The translations under genes were made by a program, and so were the position numbers. From Ruminococcus sp. (GTDB lineage: Bacteria; Bacillota; Clostridia; Oscillospirales; Ruminococcaceae): a DNA stretch of 50,577 bases. This document shows, piece after piece, positions 7,476-14,976 of this stretch (its first letter is position 1; every line of letters begins with the position of its first letter). The DNA is taken from NCBI GenBank assembly GCA_017450925.1, contig JAFSSS010000056.1, forward strand, positions 1-50,577. Direction: 5' to 3'. The notes below the pieces were generated by a model. It ran no database searches. It was not told the origin of the DNA and was given only the letters and a program-made list of their open reading frames with translations.

Positions 7476-9230
7476 TCAGATCGTAAGTGTAAGGTTGTTG
7501 AGGCCGAGGGTGTTGACATAGTTCACCTTTTTGACCATGCCCATTACCATTCTGATGCCGATGTGATCCTCGCGGCCCTCGTCCTCCTTATGGATCTCGA
7601 AGTACTTCACGGGGTCGAAGTGGACGCAGTTATCGCGGATGCGGATAACGGGGCCGTCCTCCTTTATAAGGATCCTGATGTCGATATAATGCTCGTCGTC
7701 GTCCTTATGGAAGCTGTGCTGGATAGTATTGTTGGCCATTTCCTCCACGCAGAGGGCGATCATCCTGCTTAGACGCTCCTCAAGCCCCCGGGAGGAGCAG
7801 AACCTTGCGGCCGCCTCTGATGTTCTTGAAACATCCTCGGGGTCGGTTATGGAGCGCTCGAAGCAGTCCTCGTCGGGAATGCCGAAGTCGTCGGGTATCA
7901 GCGAGAAATTCTCTGCGGTAAAGGACACCCGTTTGTTCTCGCGGAACACGAACACCGCAATAAAGGCAAGGGTGAGCAGCTCTCCGCTGAGGAAGCCCAG
8001 CCAAGCGCCGTTTATTCGCAGGAATCGGCTTAGGATGAATGCCGAAAGGGTAGGCAGGACGAAATTCTGAAGCACGGAGATGACCTGCGTCAGCTTGATG
8101 CGGTCGATGCCTTGATAGTAGTTCTTGAAGCAGGTGTTGAAGGCGCAGGGCACCAGTGACAGCACGAACAGCCGCATACCGTTGACGGCCAGATGCTCGG
8201 CGGCACGGTTCTCAAGGAAGAGCCCCACCAGCGGGCGTGCGGCGATCAGCACCACCGCCGTGACGACCCCGCATATCAGCGCGGAGAAATATATCATTGT
8301 CTTTACGACGGTGCGCAGGGCATTCTTGTCGTAGTCGCTGTAGAAGATAGAGGACAGCATCAGTGTTACCGAGGCGATGCCCGAGCTGAAGGAATAGCAG
8401 ATATTGCCTGCCGACTGTATGACCGAATAGGCCGCAACGGCAAGTATTCCGCCGACGTTCAGGAGTATCTTGTTAAGCAGGAAGGTGAGCAGCACAAGGC
8501 TTAGCTGGTTCACCAGCGTAGGCACGCCCGCCAGCACCAGCTGCTTGATGACCGCCCGCTTTATCAGCTTCGGACGGAAGCGGAAAACGCACTTTTTCTT
8601 GAAGAAGTAAGCCAGTCCCAAAAGGAAGGCGATATAGTAGCTAAGCGACGAGGCCAGCCCCATGCCGAGGGTGCCGCCGTGGAAGGCCAGCACGTTCAGC
8701 AGGTCGAAGATGATATCTCCCACCGTCATCATCGCAACGGCCACCACCAGCCTTATCCTGTTTCCCGAAAGCTGCATATAGGGCACCATGACCTGTGCGC
8801 CCATAAAGGCGGGGGCGCCGATTATAAAGCCCCGGAGATAGTCCTTCGTAAGCTCGAAAACAAGATTGTGCGGGCCGGGACGTCCCGCGCCCAGCAGGGT
8901 GCATATGGGCCCTGTGAATATCAGTATAAGCGCAACGCCGATGCCCGAGATAAGCACCGCCAGCATGACCGAGGTCGAAAATGCTGCGTTGGTGCCCTTA
9001 CGGTCGCCGACTCCCATGCTCTTGCCGCAGACCACTTGAACGCCCGCCGAGATAAGGTTGCCGAAGGCGGCGAACACCAGCAGCACCGGCGCAGCCAGCC
9101 CGTAGGCGGTCATAGCCTCGACACCGAGAAAGCGCCCGATCATTATGCTGTCAATAAGCATACACACCATTACCGTCATGGACGACAATATCTGTGTCAG
9201 CAGCATTTGTCTGAAAAGCTTCTTTATCAT
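7476..9230 (-). CDS. MATE-family transporter fused to an RsbW-like GHKL ATPase domain
   Basis: This 584-residue protein joins two modules. Residues 1 to about 435 form a twelve-helix MATE exporter (IDSIMIGRFLG near the N-terminus), a family that expels drugs or metabolites using Na+ or H+ gradients. Residues about 440-584 resemble the HATPase_c_2 fold of anti-sigma kinases: EEMANNTIQH (N box), RIRDNCVHF (G1) and DHIGIRMV (G2). MATE transporters are usually ion-driven, so a cytosolic ATP-binding domain is unusual and may sense nucleotide or phosphorylate a partner. The start ATG follows GGGAG at 11 nt; a longer open frame to 9422 runs through the promoter and is rejected. The gene is monocistronic, with promoter 9280-9308 and terminator 7427-7461. 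Confidence 0.85.
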   Translation of the reverse strand: MIKKLFRQMLLTQILSSMTVMVCMLIDSIMIGRFLGVEAMTAYGLAAPVLLVFAAFGNLISAGVQVVCGKSMGVGDRKGTNAAFSTSVMLAVLISGIGVALILIFTGPICTLLGAGRPGPHNLVFELTKDYLRGFIIGAPAFMGAQVMVPYMQLSGNRIRLVVAVAMMTVGDIIFDLLNVLAFHGGTLGMGLASSLSYYIAFLLGLAYFFKKKCVFRFRPKLIKRAVIKQLVLAGVPTLVNQLSLVLLTFLLNKILLNVGGILAVAAYSVIQSAGNICYSFSSGIASVTLMLSSIFYSDYDKNALRTVVKTMIYFSALICGVVTAVVLIAARPLVGLFLENRAAEHLAVNGMRLFVLSLVPCAFNTCFKNYYQGIDRIKLTQVISVLQNFVLPTLSAFILSRFLRINGAWLGFLSGELLTLAFIAVFVFRENKRVSFTAENFSLIPDDFGIPDEDCFERSITDPEDVSRTSEAAARFCSSRGLEERLSRMIALCVEEMANNTIQHSFHKDDDEHYIDIRILIKEDGPVIRIRDNCVHFDPVKYFEIHKEDEGREDHIGIRMVMGMVKKVNYVNTLGLNNLTLTI

Positions 9231-9279
9231 CAAATAAAAACTCCCGAGAAGTAATAGTACACGAAAGCAGTACCACCTT

Positions 9280-9308
9280 ATTATAATACAAAGGATTTGG
9301 AATGTCAA
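9280..9308 (-). promoter_or_regulatory. Promoter of the MATE-fusion gene
   Basis: The minus strand reads TTGACA (9308-9303), 17 bp, TATAAT (9285-9280). A perfect GC palindrome (9314-9331) lies 5 bp upstream of the -35. Confidence 0.88.
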
Positions 9309-9313
9309 GGGGA

Positions 9314-9331
9314 GCGCCGCCGCGGCGGCGC
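9314..9331. promoter_or_regulatory. Perfect 18-bp GC palindrome upstream of the MATE promoter
   Basis: GCGCCGCCGCGGCGGCGC equals its own reverse complement. It abuts the -35 region, so it could be a protein-binding site or a cruciform. A shorter related palindrome (CGCCGCGGCG, 40259-40268) abuts the -35 of the Y-family polymerase gene. Confidence 0.5.
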
Positions 9332-9459
9332 GCAATGCCGTCGCACCCGACATTGATCGGCAGGATAGATTTGTTTTGCTCCGGATCGTACAATGGTTCA
9401 AGCTTAAGTATTTACAGATCACAGCTTGCCTGTTATTGTTTTACACCAAAGGCTGTGTA

Positions 9460-9488
9460 TTGCAAAACCGGACAGAATGTGATATAAT
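9460..9488 (+). promoter_or_regulatory. Promoter of rsuA
   Basis: TTGCAA, 17 bp, TATAAT; the start codon follows about 19 nt after the -10, giving a short leader. Confidence 0.85.
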
Positions 9489-9506
9489 CTGAACGGGGGT
9501 GGGAAA

Positions 9507-10214
9507 ATGCGGCTTGACAGATTTATCGCCTCGCAGCGGGGAGAGCTTTCCCGCAGCGATGTAAAGGAGCTTTGCCGAAGAGGACAGGTGACCGTCAACG
9601 GTGCGGCCGTCAAGCGCTCCGATGTGCAGATAGACGAAAACCGGGACGAGATATGCGTCCGCGGCGAGGCGGTCGGCTACCGGGAGCATATTTACATAAT
9701 GCTCAATAAGCCGCAGGGGGTGGTCTGTGCCACCCGGGACGGCCTTTCAAAGACGGTGCTGGAGCTTATCCCGCCGGAGCTTCGGCGGCGTGGGCTTTTC
9801 CCGGCCGGCCGCCTTGACAAGGACACCGAGGGCTTTGTGCTTATCACCGACGACGGAGCCCTCGCTCACAAAATGCTTTCGCCCAAAAGCCATGTGCCGA
9901 AGACCTATCTTGTGCGGACGGCCTATCCCGTGGCGGAGGAGCTTGTTCCGGCCTTTGCACAGGGGCTGACTATCGACGGAGGGGAGACCTGTCTGCCGGC
10001 GGAGCTTATCCTCACCGATGACCCCTTTCAGTGCAGGCTTGTGATACATGAGGGGAAGTATCATCAGGTCAAGAGGATGTTCGAGGCCTGCGGCAACAGA
10101 GTGACATCACTTAAACGTATAAGTATCGGCAGACTCGCGCTTGACGAAAATCTGCCTCTCGGGGGCTGCTTGGAGATATTGCACAAAGATGTTGAAAAAC
10201 TTTTGTCATGTTAG
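9507..10214 (+). CDS. rsuA: Pseudouridine synthase, RsuA/RluB family
   Basis: This 235-residue enzyme isomerises a uridine to pseudouridine in rRNA, most likely U516 of 16S rRNA. An N-terminal S4 RNA-binding domain (MRLDRFIASQ to about residue 60) is followed by the catalytic domain with Asp104 in GRLDKDTEG. The motifs MLNKPQGVVCA and HQVKRMF are also typical of the RsuA branch. Length matches the family (230-250). The start follows GGGGGTGGG at about 4 nt and the -10 is close upstream. It is a single gene. The choice between RsuA and RluB is made on length and motif impression only. Confidence 0.92.
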   Translation: MRLDRFIASQRGELSRSDVKELCRRGQVTVNGAAVKRSDVQIDENRDEICVRGEAVGYREHIYIMLNKPQGVVCATRDGLSKTVLELIPPELRRRGLFPAGRLDKDTEGFVLITDDGALAHKMLSPKSHVPKTYLVRTAYPVAEELVPAFAQGLTIDGGETCLPAELILTDDPFQCRLVIHEGKYHQVKRMFEACGNRVTSLKRISIGRLALDENLPLGGCLEILHKDVEKLLSC

Positions 10215-10301
10215 AAATTCGATTACCATATTTTACCAGCGTTTGGCGTTTTTTCGTCAATATTTATAAAGAGTTGTAATAAAGTTTAGTTAAAAAAACT
10301 C

Positions 10302-10330
10302 TTGTGTTCATGTGAAAAATTTGCTATTAT
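10302..10330 (+). promoter_or_regulatory. Promoter of the sugar-importer ATPase gene
   Basis: TTGTGT, 17 bp, TATTAT, with an extended TGC before the -10. The leader of about 50 nt contains a small hairpin (CTAAT/ATTAG) and AGGAGG at 10373-10378. Confidence 0.75.
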
Positions 10331-10389
10331 AGTATTGTCAGCTAATCTTAGAAAATTAGTAATACTTAAATTAGGAGGTTCTTATAAAC

Positions 10390-11532
10390 ATGGCAAGTGT
10401 ATCATTAAGGGAGATTTATAAGAAGTATGCAGGCGGTGTTATCGCAGTATCCGATTTCAATATCGAGATCAAGGACAAGGAGTTCATCATCCTGGTAGGT
10501 CCTTCCGGCTGCGGTAAGTCCACAACACTCAGAATGATCGCGGGTCTTGAGGAGATCAGCGAGGGCGAGCTTTACATCGGCGATAAGCTTGTAAACGACA
10601 TCGCTCCTAAGGACAGAGATATCGCAATGGTTTTCCAGAACTACGCTCTGTATCCTCACATGACCGTTTTCGAGAACATGGCATTCGGCCTCAAGCTGCG
10701 TAAGGTCCCCAAGGACGAGATCGCAAGAAAGGTTGAAGAAGCTGCAAGGATCCTTGATATCGCTCACCTGCTGGACAGAAAGCCGAAGGCTCTCTCCGGT
10801 GGTCAGAGACAGCGTGTTGCTCTTGGCCGTGCTATCGTCCGTGAGCCTCAGGTATTCCTGCTTGACGAGCCTCTTTCCAACCTCGATGCCAAGCTGAGAG
10901 CGCAGATGAGAACCGAGATCTCCAAGCTGCACAAGAAGTTGGGTACTACATTCATCTATGTAACCCATGACCAGACCGAGGCTATGACAATGGGTGACCG
11001 TATCGTTGTTATGAAGGACGGCTACATCCAGCAGATCGATACTCCTACAAACCTGTATAATAACCCTGTTAACCAGTTCGTTGCAGGATTTATCGGTTCT
11101 CCCCAGATGAACTTCATCGATGCCAAGCTGCTCAAGAAGAACGGCAAGTATGTTGTTGAGTTCGGTTCTGAAGATACCAAGACCTCCAGAGGCGTTAAGT
11201 ATGAGGTAGAGGTTCCCGAGGCTAAGGTTGACGAAGAGCTTCTCGAGCCGCTGGTAGATCAAGAGGTCGTTCTCGGTATCCGTCCCGAGTGCCTGCATGA
11301 CGAAGAGATGTTCATCTCCTCTGCTACAACAGGCGTCGTAAACGCTACCGTTGAAGTAACAGAAATGATGGGTGCTGAGACCTATCTGTATCTGACCTGC
11401 GAGGGTATTCCTCTTACTGCAAGAGTTAGCCCGAGATCTACTGCCCGTCCCCAGGACGAGATCAAGATCGCTCTCGATCCCAACAGGATTCACCTGTTCG
11501 ACAAGGACACCGAGAAGGCTGTTATCAACTGA
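10390..11532 (+). CDS. ugpC: ABC sugar importer ATP-binding protein (UgpC/MsmX/MalK type)
   Basis: This 380-residue ATPase powers carbohydrate ABC importers from the cytosolic side. Walker A is GPSGCGKS (37-44), the Q loop lies in [10 protein letters not shown], the signature is LSGGQ and Walker B is VFLLDEP, followed by the switch His in THDQ. The C-terminal third is the regulatory OB-like domain (TOBE). No permease or binding protein is adjacent, so this is probably a shared ATPase serving several sugar importers, as MsmX does in Bacillus. Its codon use is unusually uniform, suggesting high expression. It has a strong ribosome-binding site, an own promoter and an own terminator. The symbol follows the usual family name; the actual substrates are not known. 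Confidence 0.93.
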   Translation: MASVSLREIYKKYAGGVIAVSDFNIEIKDKEFIILVGPSGCGKSTTLRMIAGLEEISEGELYIGDKLVNDIAPKDRDIAMVFQNYALYPHMTVFENMAFGLKLRKVPKDEIARKVEEAARILDIAHLLDRKPKALSGGQRQRVALGRAIVREPQVFLLDEPLSNLDAKLRAQMRTEISKLHKKLGTTFIYVTHDQTEAMTMGDRIVVMKDGYIQQIDTPTNLYNNPVNQFVAGFIGSPQMNFIDAKLLKKNGKYVVEFGSEDTKTSRGVKYEVEVPEAKVDEELLEPLVDQEVVLGIRPECLHDEEMFISSATTGVVNATVEVTEMMGAETYLYLTCEGIPLTARVSPRSTARPQDEIKIALDPNRIHLFDKDTEKAVIN

Positions 11533-11553
11533 TAGCCTAACCACTGAAAATCA

Positions 11554-11585
11554 AAGCCCTTCTCCCGAGGGAGAAGGGCTTTTTT
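11554..11585. terminator. Bidirectional terminator between convergent genes
   Basis: AAGCCCTTCTCCC pairs perfectly with GGGAGAAGGGCTT over 13 bp with a two-base loop and is followed by T on the plus strand. On the minus strand TTTGATTTTC follows. It serves the ATPase gene (stop 11532) and the convergent gene (stop 11594). Confidence 0.93.
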
Positions 11586-11593
11586 GTAGCTTG

Positions 11594-12415
11594 TTATCTG
11601 CTGCGGCGGAGAAGCTTGGCTGCCAGGAAAGCAGCGGCTGCTGCCAGAACGGCTGCTCCGGCAATTATGAAGGGTACGGGCGAGGTCTTTTCCTCGTCGG
11701 CGGCTGCCGAAAGGGGCTGCGCTTCGGGAGCCTTGTCGTTTTTGAGGGTCACCCCTGCGCCGCCTGCGGCATCCTTGACGGCGGCTTCGTTCCCGAGCTT
11801 GGCGGACAGTTCGGTGACTGTATAGCCCCGGTCGGCGGGTAGCGCCTTGCTGTATTCGTCAAAGCCCGCACCGTAAAACAGCGGGATGTAAAGCTCCTTA
11901 CCCTCTGAACGGAAGAAAACCAGCTCGGTGTATTCGTCCGCATCTTGAAGAAGCATTACGTCCGAGACGCCGCTGTAATTATCCAGCACCTTGGAGATCG
12001 CTGCGTGATCCGGGTTCTGCCGGCGTTCGGCGGCTGCCTCGGCATCGGTGTAAACGCCGGTGTCTGTGACGGCCAGCTCTCCGTCTGCATTCCGGGCGAT
12101 GTAGGCATCGCCCCTGCCGTCGGAGCTTTCAAAGGATACTATATAATAGGGGTCGGCTGCGGCAGCGCCGCTCACATCTCCCGAGGCTAAAAGCTCTGAA
12201 AGCGAGATCTCACGCAGCTCACTGGCGGTGCTTAGGTCATAGCCGGAAACGGAAAAGCCCTTGACCTCCTTCCCCTCGTATTCATCAAGAGCCTTTGAAA
12301 GGCCGGACTTCACCTCTGCGCTGACCTCCAGCCCGGATGTGTCAGCCGCCGCGGTGACTGCCGCTGCTGCGGCAACGGATAGTGCGGCAATAAAGCCGAT
12401 AGTCTGTTTTAACAT
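11594..12415 (-). CDS. Secreted, membrane-anchored protein of unknown function
   Basis: This 273-residue protein is not recognised. Residues 1-24 form an Ala-rich signal peptide. The extracellular part is acidic and looks like two alpha/beta segments (about 25-125 and 130-215). A Pro/Ala linker leads to a C-terminal helix (about 245-267) ending in RRSR, so it is probably a type I membrane protein with the globular part outside. There is no sortase motif. The start ATG follows GGAGG by 9 nt. It is divergent from the SGNH lipoprotein gene, and a perfect palindrome overlaps its transcription start, so it is probably controlled by a repressor. Confidence 0.75.
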   Translation of the reverse strand: MLKQTIGFIAALSVAAAAAVTAAADTSGLEVSAEVKSGLSKALDEYEGKEVKGFSVSGYDLSTASELREISLSELLASGDVSGAAAADPYYIVSFESSDGRGDAYIARNADGELAVTDTGVYTDAEAAAERRQNPDHAAISKVLDNYSGVSDVMLLQDADEYTELVFFRSEGKELYIPLFYGAGFDEYSKALPADRGYTVTELSAKLGNEAAVKDAAGGAGVTLKNDKAPEAQPLSAAADEEKTSPVPFIIAGAAVLAAAAAFLAAKLLRRSR

Positions 12416-12480
12416 GAAAAATACCTCCTTGTGGAAAGCCTATAGTCCCGGCAGGACGGAAAGCCCTGCCTGTATCTGAA

Positions 12481-12504
12481 TGTAGTTAGCATTGTCTAAC
12501 TACA
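12481..12504. promoter_or_regulatory. Palindromic operator overlapping the transcription start
   Basis: TGTAGTTAG-CATTGT-CTAACTACA has perfect 9-bp arms and a 6-bp centre. It spans from the edge of the minus-strand -10 (12504) to just past +1, the classic position of a repressor site. GTTAG/CTAAC half-sites recall DtxR/MntR-family metal regulators, but the spacing does not exactly match a known box, so the regulator is unassigned. Confidence 0.7.
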
Positions 12505-12532
12505 TTATATCACAAAACACAACTTTTGTCAA
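12504..12532 (-). promoter_or_regulatory. Promoter of the secreted membrane protein gene
   Basis: The minus strand reads TTGACA (12532-12527), 17 bp, TATAAT (12509-12504), followed directly by the palindrome at 12481-12504. Confidence 0.87.
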
Positions 12533-12554
12533 TATGAAGAAAGGAATAATGTTT

Positions 12555-13820
12555 ATGAACATGAAAAAACTTGCCGCAGTCATGTGCGCTTTTGCAGTGG
12601 GAGCAATGATGCTTTCCTCCTGCGGAGACAAGGAAGGCCAAAGCAGTGCCGCCGAAAGCAGCGTAAGCAGCAGTCAGCCGGCGCAGGATACCGCGCCCGA
12701 GACGGAAAAGCCCCCCGAGACCGACGAGGAGTGGCACGACGCTATGCTGCGAAAGTCTGTCGTGACCCTTGGGGACACCGCCAAGCTTAAGGAGAAGATT
12801 GCCAAGGCAAGAAACGGCGATAAGGTCACGCTGGCCTATCTCGGCGGCTCCATAACCGAGGGCTTTACTGCGGGCAGCGAGCTTTGCTATGCCAAGCTTT
12901 CCTGTCAGAAATTTGCCGAGCGCTTCGGCAAGGACGGCGGCGGGAATGTGGAATACGTCAACGCCGGGATCGCGGGAACTCCCTCAAGGCTGGGAAATCT
13001 CCGGCTTGAGCGGGACGTGCTTTCCAAGGAGCCGGATATCTGCTTTGTGGAATTCGCCGTGAACGACAGCACGGACGAGGACTGTCAAGCATCCTATGAA
13101 TCCATAGTCCGTGACCTGCTGGAGCACGACTGCGCGGTGATACTGTTGTTCTCGGTAACGGCGGACGACTATTCGGCGCAGGATTACATGAAGAACATCG
13201 GCCAGTATTACGGCCTGCCGATGATCTCCTACTGCGACGCTCTGCGGTATATGTTTGAAAACAACAGAATGAAGTGGGAGGACTTCTCTGATGACAAGTC
13301 CCACCCCAACGAAAAGGGACACGCTCTTGTGGCGGAGATGATAGACCTCTTCTTCGCACAGGCGGATGTGACGGAGACAGCGCCTCGGGAGTTTCCTGCC
13401 GCGCCTATCAGCATAATGATCCAGCAGGGGATGAAGCTTCTCGAAAACGAGGAGATCGAGCCCGTAAGCCTCGGCAGCTGGGACGTGGGCTCCACGGTGA
13501 ATTATTTCACCAAGGGCTGGACTTACGAGCCCGGCACCGGCAACGAGCCGCTGGTGTTCAAGTTCAAGGGCAGGTTCGCACATCTGGTTTATAAGGAAGT
13601 GAAGTCCGGGCAGTTCGGAGACCTTCACATCAAGGTCACCTGCGGCGGGCAGCCCTATGACGACAAGACCGTAAAGACCGTCACCAAGGACGGCTTCGGC
13701 AATCCGCAGATAACCCTGCTCGGTATGCAGGTGGACGAGACGGAATACACCGTCGAGATAAGCATGGCCGAGGGCAGCGAGGACAAGAAGGGTGAGATCC
13801 TTGCGGTAGCGCATAACTGA
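12555..13820 (+). CDS. SGNH/GDSL-family hydrolase lipoprotein
   Basis: This 421-residue lipoprotein has a lipobox LSSC with Cys23 as the lipidation site. After a Ser/Pro/Glu-rich linker an SGNH fold follows: block I LGGSITEG with nucleophile Ser99, block II NAGIAGTPS, block III EFAVND with the oxyanion Asn, and block V DKSHP with Asp247 and His250. The last 130 residues form a second beta-rich domain, perhaps a carbohydrate-binding or jelly-roll module. Esterase or deacetylase activity on polysaccharide acyl groups at the outer membrane face is the likely role. Four in-frame ATGs crowd the start; 12555 is chosen because AGAAAGGA lies 10 nt upstream. The frame from 12492 overlaps the divergent promoter. 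Confidence 0.88.
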   Translation: MNMKKLAAVMCAFAVGAMMLSSCGDKEGQSSAAESSVSSSQPAQDTAPETEKPPETDEEWHDAMLRKSVVTLGDTAKLKEKIAKARNGDKVTLAYLGGSITEGFTAGSELCYAKLSCQKFAERFGKDGGGNVEYVNAGIAGTPSRLGNLRLERDVLSKEPDICFVEFAVNDSTDEDCQASYESIVRDLLEHDCAVILLFSVTADDYSAQDYMKNIGQYYGLPMISYCDALRYMFENNRMKWEDFSDDKSHPNEKGHALVAEMIDLFFAQADVTETAPREFPAAPISIMIQQGMKLLENEEIEPVSLGSWDVGSTVNYFTKGWTYEPGTGNEPLVFKFKGRFAHLVYKEVKSGQFGDLHIKVTCGGQPYDDKTVKTVTKDGFGNPQITLLGMQVDETEYTVEISMAEGSEDKKGEILAVAHN

Positions 13821-13839
13821 CGACTTTTGATCTGATCAT

Positions 13840-13868
13840 CCCGGTTATCGGCTGATAACCGGGAGTTT
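13840..13868 (+). terminator. Terminator after the SGNH lipoprotein
   Basis: CCCGGTTATC pairs with GATAACCGGG over 10 bp, loop GGCT, then AGTTTTATT. Confidence 0.88.
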
Positions 13869-14045
13869 TATTAATAGTTTTGACTGTTAAATTATACGAA
13901 ATTTATCTAAGATTTTTGTAGGAAACAGCATAATATGAATACAACATGAACAGACTGTGTCAGATTATGAAATAAGTGTGTCGAAGGAAGGTGAAAAACG
14001 ATTTCGTTCTGTGATTTTTCTGAGAGTAAGGTAATATTTGCTTGG
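13869..14045. other. AT-rich leader region upstream of the pilus operon promoter
   Basis: No gene is visible in the 303-nt interval 13821-14123. After the terminator, this part is AT-rich and contains small inverted repeats such as ACGATTTCGT (about 13999-14008). It may hold regulator sites for the pilus operon, but no known motif was recognised. Confidence 0.4.
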
Positions 14046-14074
14046 GTGACAATAATAGGATATTATGGTATAAT
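14046..14074 (+). promoter_or_regulatory. Promoter of the pilus operon
   Basis: GTGACA, 17 bp, TATAAT, with TGG before the -10 (extended). It lies about 50 nt upstream of the first gene at 14124. Confidence 0.75.
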
Positions 14075-14123
14075 ATCAAAAAAATCTTGAAATAACGGTT
14101 TACGAAAGGCAGGACGACCGGTA

Positions 14124-14348
14124 ATGACTGATAAGCAGCTTCGCAAACTGAAAAGATCAGAGCTTATCGAGCTGGTCTATCACCTGAAAAAGGAAAACGA
14201 AAGGCTTGAAACACTGGTGGGCGGCAAGGAGAGAACGCTTTCGCAGGCGGATATAGATGCCGTGGCTAAGGGCGTTGCCGAGCGCCTGTCGGGAAAGTCT
14301 CCCGAAGAGGCCTCTCCGGAAGAGCCGGAAGAGGAAGCTGATCTATGA
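14124..14348 (+). CDS. Small coiled-coil protein, first gene of the pilus operon
   Basis: This 74-residue protein has no signal peptide. Residues 1-35 are a charged amphipathic helix (KQLRKLKRSELIELVYHLKK) likely to form a coiled coil, and the tail is very acidic (PEEPEEEADL). The function is unknown. Its stop overlaps the signal peptidase start (ATGA), so the two are translationally coupled. It may scaffold the peptidase or secretion machinery at the membrane; this is inference from position only. The ribosome-binding site is weak (AGGAC about 11 nt upstream). Confidence 0.75.
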   Translation: MTDKQLRKLKRSELIELVYHLKKENERLETLVGGKERTLSQADIDAVAKGVAERLSGKSPEEASPEEPEEEADL

Positions 14349-14920
14349 GCTGGCAGGGGGACATCCCCAGCTCGGAGCAGCTGGCGGCAGAGCTTAAACG
14401 GATAAAGGACAGAAAGAGGTTCATAAAGCTGCTGTACAACACCGTGGCATCACTGATAGTGGTGGCAGCGGTCTCGGTGCTTATCTCGATGCTGTTCCTG
14501 CCTGTCCTGAGAGTTACGGGAACAAGCATGACGCCGACACTTCAGAACGATGAACTGGTGGTCTGCCGGCGGCGCGGTTCCTTTGAGCGCGGAGATATCA
14601 TCGCGTTCTACCATAATAATAAGATACTTCTAAAGCGTGTTATCGGCCTGCCCGGCGATATTATCGACATCGCTGCGGACGGGACGGTGACAGTGAACGG
14701 AGAAAAGCTGGACGAGCCCTATGTGGATGAGCTTGCGCTGGGCACCTGTGACATAAAAATGCCCTATCAGGTGCCGGAGAGCAGGTGGTTCGTAATGGGA
14801 GACCACAGGTCGGAATCCATAGACAGCCGCACCAAGGAGATCGGCTGTGTGGCCGAGGAAATGGTGGTCGGAAAGGTCATCTGGTGTATTTATCCTTTCG
14901 GGAGCATGAAGTCATTCTGA
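14345..14920 (+). CDS. lepB: Signal peptidase I, pilus-associated
   Basis: This 191-residue type I signal peptidase has one N-terminal membrane helix (about 34-54) and an extracellular catalytic domain with the Ser-Lys dyad: Ser61 in GTSMTPTL and Lys97 in LLKRVIGLPGD. Box E MGDHRSES is also present. Signal peptidases placed first in pilus loci (SipA of streptococci) assist pilin processing or assembly, and unlike some SipA proteins this one keeps both catalytic residues. It overlaps the preceding gene by ATGA and is followed after 11 nt by a small leader ORF and then the adhesin. Confidence 0.93.
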   Translation: MSWQGDIPSSEQLAAELKRIKDRKRFIKLLYNTVASLIVVAAVSVLISMLFLPVLRVTGTSMTPTLQNDELVVCRRRGSFERGDIIAFYHNNKILLKRVIGLPGDIIDIAADGTVTVNGEKLDEPYVDELALGTCDIKMPYQVPESRWFVMGDHRSESIDSRTKEIGCVAEEMVVGKVIWCIYPFGSMKSF

Positions 14921-14931
14921 AAGGAGCAGAA

Positions 14932-14976
14932 ATGAATTTTACATTCCCTTGCAACAGGAGGTCGAGTGATGAATAG
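14932..14976 (+). CDS. Putative 14-codon leader ORF overlapping the adhesin start
   Basis: The ATG lies 6 nt after AAAGGAG, a better site than many real genes have. The ORF encodes MNFTFPCNRRSSDE and stops at TAG (14974-14976), six bases past the adhesin ATG (14969) in another frame. The AGGAGG of the adhesin lies within it. The arrangement suggests translational coupling or ribosome loading for the giant gene rather than a functional peptide. It may also be chance. Confidence 0.4.
   Translation: MNFTFPCNRRSSDE

Noticed and set aside
10405-11544. 379-codon minus-strand open frame
   Set aside because: It is the antisense shadow of the ABC ATPase, caused by its regular codon use.
14966-14968. 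GTG as the adhesin start
   Set aside because: It is only 4 nt from AGGAGG; the adjacent ATG at 14969 has 7-nt spacing.
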